From IMG/VR virus record IMGVR_UViG_3300011126_000200, positions 1 to 22,143 of that record: a stretch of 22,143 nt of DNA. One strand, given 5' to 3'. The stretch's first letter is position 1. Each line of letters begins with the position of its first letter. The DNA comes from a virus. Made by a program: the position numbers and the translations under genes. Below, piece by piece: positions 19,974 through 22,143 of the stretch. Below the pieces are notes generated by a model. That model saw only the letters and a program-made list of their open reading frames with translations, made no database searches and was not told the DNA's origin.

Positions 19974-21577
19974 TATCGAGCATCCCCCACACCAAGTAAC
20001 AACGTTATATTGCCAGCTTCAAAAAATTCATCTGAGGCAAATGTAAGCCACATATTACGTCCCTGAACTCTCATATCAAGTTTTTCTGTATCAGCCGTAA
20101 ATGATATTAGATCGGTAACTACTGCATCGCTTTGAGGGTATTCTTGCGTGTGAACTTCTACTGTAAAATGAATAACACCATCTTGTTCATTAACAACAAA
20201 ATCAGGTTCTATTCTTTGTAAATCTATCCATCTATTGACTAATTTAGGGGATTTATCGTCTGTACCAGAATTTGGAGGAAATGCTGACCATGAAAATACA
20301 GGCGTGGTGAAATACGAAAATATAGAGGTTATACTTGTATTACCAGTGCTAAGAAGGGCCTCTTGTTTATTTCCTACCTCATGTTTCCAAAGATTATTTA
20401 CTTCATTATTTTCTTCTTCTATAAGAGATTTTCCATGTGTACTTAAAAAACCAAAATCACTAGAAAAAACGCCGGCAGTTCTTGAGATATCCGTATCGTA
20501 CCAAAGGTTATCTCTTTTGTTGTATATTAAGGCTCTTGAGTTATCACCAGGGACACCTTTTACTGGATAAAACCACCATATCTCACCATATTTTGTATTC
20601 TTCACGCCAAAAACTTGTTGGCGTCTATCTAGGTCAATATTGTCATAAAAATAATTAAGATTCATGCTATTATCCAGTTCTTGAACAATCCCGTTATAAA
20701 CAAAGAATCTATCAGTCCCAGGCCAGAAAAATAGCCCGTCATATTCAACTACACATTTACTAGATAAAATAGATGAGCTGTTTGATAGCACATCAGGTTT
20801 AAACAAGTCTTCATCATTTAGTCCAATATTACTAACTCTTACAACAGTAGATAAAGTCCAAAAAAGGATAGTAGGACTATTAGAGCCACCACGAATTGGA
20901 CTCCCATAAATAACTTTATCAGAAGAAATAACTATAGACCCGCTATCGTTTTCATCACCTTCATCATCTTCTCCTCTAAAATCAAACGGATTATTGGAGG
21001 CACTATATTGAACTAAGCCATTAGAACCGTACAAAAAGAGATAAGGAGAGCTAAAAACCAAACCACCATTAATTAATGGATTAACTCCTGCAATAGGATT
21101 GTCTTCAACTACTCCCTCAGTTGCAGTATCAATATTTTTTCTGAAAAATATTGATTGAGTTTTTCCTTCATTTATATTTAATGCATTATGGGTTTTCATA
21201 AATACTACATAGGTTTTACCAGCTCCTTTATCAACAACGGTTTCTGACTCCCACATTTGCGTATTAACTAAAGGCGTATTGTTAATACTATTACTGCTAA
21301 TATAATTCCATTTGGGAGAATTAATTTGCGTTATAAGTCCTAGTTCACCACAAATAAAAACTAAAGATTCCCCTCCTTCTTTCCAAGGGAAAATCATCAT
21401 TTTAGTAACTCTTTGCGTTAGAAAAAAGTTTCCCGAACCTTTCATTCCACCTATTTTTCTAACCTTTCCCCTTTGGAATCTCACCCAGTTTCCATCAGTA
21501 CAATATTTTGATTGAAACTCTGTGCCATCTCTTTTGATGCCTGGACTATATGTAAGTGGAAAAAGATTAGCTGCCAT
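19973..21577 (-). CDS. P22 gp10-like packaged-DNA stabilisation / tail hub protein
   Basis: Product of 534 aa. In P22, gp10 plugs the portal after packaging and holds the tail needle. Support here: an N-terminal RDGTEFQSKYCTDGNWVRF followed by QRGKVRKIGGMKGSG, typical of this podophage group; short repeating beta-rich segments as in a beta-propeller; YSASNNPFDFRGE; and YGEIWWFYPVKGVPGDNSRA then LIYNKRDNLWYDTDISRTAG, a conserved block of these proteins. The length is somewhat above the 472 aa of P22 gp10. Its ATG overlaps the stop of the adaptor gene (TAATG). Identity to P22 itself looks low, so the call rests on layout and context. Confidence 0.65.
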   Translation of the reverse strand: MAANLFPLTYSPGIKRDGTEFQSKYCTDGNWVRFQRGKVRKIGGMKGSGNFFLTQRVTKMMIFPWKEGGESLVFICGELGLITQINSPKWNYISSNSINNTPLVNTQMWESETVVDKGAGKTYVVFMKTHNALNINEGKTQSIFFRKNIDTATEGVVEDNPIAGVNPLINGGLVFSSPYLFLYGSNGLVQYSASNNPFDFRGEDDEGDENDSGSIVISSDKVIYGSPIRGGSNSPTILFWTLSTVVRVSNIGLNDEDLFKPDVLSNSSSILSSKCVVEYDGLFFWPGTDRFFVYNGIVQELDNSMNLNYFYDNIDLDRRQQVFGVKNTKYGEIWWFYPVKGVPGDNSRALIYNKRDNLWYDTDISRTAGVFSSDFGFLSTHGKSLIEEENNEVNNLWKHEVGNKQEALLSTGNTSITSIFSYFTTPVFSWSAFPPNSGTDDKSPKLVNRWIDLQRIEPDFVVNEQDGVIHFTVEVHTQEYPQSDAVVTDLISFTADTEKLDMRVQGRNMWLTFASDEFFEAGNITLLLGVGDAR

Positions 21578-22143
21578 TATGTTTTATCCCTCGTGCTCAG
21601 TCTATCTGTGTGTCTTTCTTTAGAATCACCCATGATGTCTTTTAAAGCCCTGTTGTACAAAGATTCGAATGTATTTATACGTTCGTCATCTTTTAAAAAT
21701 GGTACAGTTTCAAATAGACAAGCATATAGAAGAAGGCTTGGGTATCTGTCTGTAAGAAAATTCTCGGGATTTTGCTCATTAAATAATGGCAAGCTTAAAT
21801 AAATTAGCTCATAATTATAAGTTTTATCAGGGCTAGGAGAAACATAAATAAAACTAGTTGATATATTAGCTGTTGGCATCTCATAATCCGCATAAAACAT
21901 AGGTTTATTAGTCGCGTTTACAACAGGTGAATATGTTACGCAGAATTCATAAGATCTTGGTAACAAAAAAGTTTGAATTAAGGTATCGGCATCGGTAATA
22001 GATAAACTAATTGTTTCTTTCCAATCATTGGGTTTATCTATTATAGGGTTATTAACAAAGATACTATTATTTGCAAATTTCTGAAAACCAATACTTCGAG
22101 CTTCACTATAAATTCTACTAATACCTTGATTAATAAAATCTGG
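21577..22143 (-). CDS. Probable phage head-tail adaptor (gp4-like), 5' end outside window
   Basis: The frame is open from the stop at 21577 to the right edge, giving at least 188 residues; an apparent start at 21966 is only an internal TTG. The visible N-terminal part, PDFINQGISRIYSEARSIGF, is strongly reminiscent of podophage adaptor proteins, which start with a helix of type FI..A..RI..E....G. Later parts are beta-rich, with PRSYEFCVTYSPVVNATNKP and FLTDRYPSLLLYACLFETVP, followed by an acidic helix (NTFESLYNRALKDIM). The adaptor sits between the portal ring and the gp10-like hub. Gene order (adaptor then hub, stop/start overlap) agrees with this. The portal and capsid genes should lie to the right of the window. 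Confidence 0.65.
   Translation of the reverse strand, partial: PDFINQGISRIYSEARSIGFQKFANNSIFVNNPIIDKPNDWKETISLSITDADTLIQTFLLPRSYEFCVTYSPVVNATNKPMFYADYEMPTANISTSFIYVSPSPDKTYNYELIYLSLPLFNEQNPENFLTDRYPSLLLYACLFETVPFLKDDERINTFESLYNRALKDIMGDSKERHTDRLSTRDKT

Noticed and set aside
1-22143. Search for a CRISPR array, IS ends or rRNA
   Set aside because: No regularly spaced repeats, no transposase-like frame and no rRNA-like conserved sequence were seen by eye.

Overview
The window is AT-rich and gene-dense, and it looks like part of a mobile element of a Rickettsiales-type alphaproteobacterial endosymbiont. The grounds are the strong A/T bias, a DUF1640-like coiled-coil protein, tandem-HTH regulators, and two DnaA-like replication proteins of the sort carried by Rickettsia plasmids. 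Virion genes of a short-tailed (podovirus-like) phage share the same stretch. No integrase, ParA, large terminase, portal or major capsid gene is visible, so the element is incomplete here. The host assignment is inference.

Layout: (1) 1-1857, rightward. A broken gene and three intact small genes; two of the intact ones and the broken one belong to a new-looking paralogous family. (2) 1864-2118. A perfect hairpin, then a 53-aa ribbon-helix-helix repressor candidate on the minus strand with two 18-bp palindromic operator-like boxes upstream. (3) 8205 down to 2205, leftward. A tightly overlapped operon: a winged-helix protein, tiny proteins, a DnaA-like initiator (wHTH plus DnaA domain I), an HTH protein, several unknowns, a probable small terminase, and a fourth member of the paralogous family. 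(4) 8326-9917, rightward. A sodium:solute symporter and an overlapping 43-aa ORF. (5) 12025 down to 9910, leftward. A second DnaA-like initiator, then tRNA-Gln(UUG) almost touching its stop codon, a probably frameshifted small gene, and a DUF1640-like protein. (6) 12293-15677, rightward. A small wHTH gene, then a recombination operon: two unknowns, a Bet/RecT annealase, a YqaJ/lambda-Exo nuclease and a tandem-HTH regulator. (7) 22143 down to 15678, leftward. The virion module: an adaptor (partial), a P22 gp10-like stabilisation protein, a small protein, two probable internal or ejection proteins, and a DUF1064 protein.

Taken together: plasmid-style initiators could maintain the DNA, Bet plus exonuclease could recombine or circularise it, a small terminase could mark it for packaging, and the right-hand genes could build a short-tailed particle. 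This fits a phage-plasmid better than a plain plasmid or a plain prophage, but that is an inference. The symporter and tRNA may be cargo, or may be host genes next to an integrated element. The three genes I added beyond long-ORF calling are at 1909-2070, 7724-7861 and 9786-9917. There is no gap above 300 bases; the largest (12026-12292) holds a promoter candidate and a small inverted repeat.
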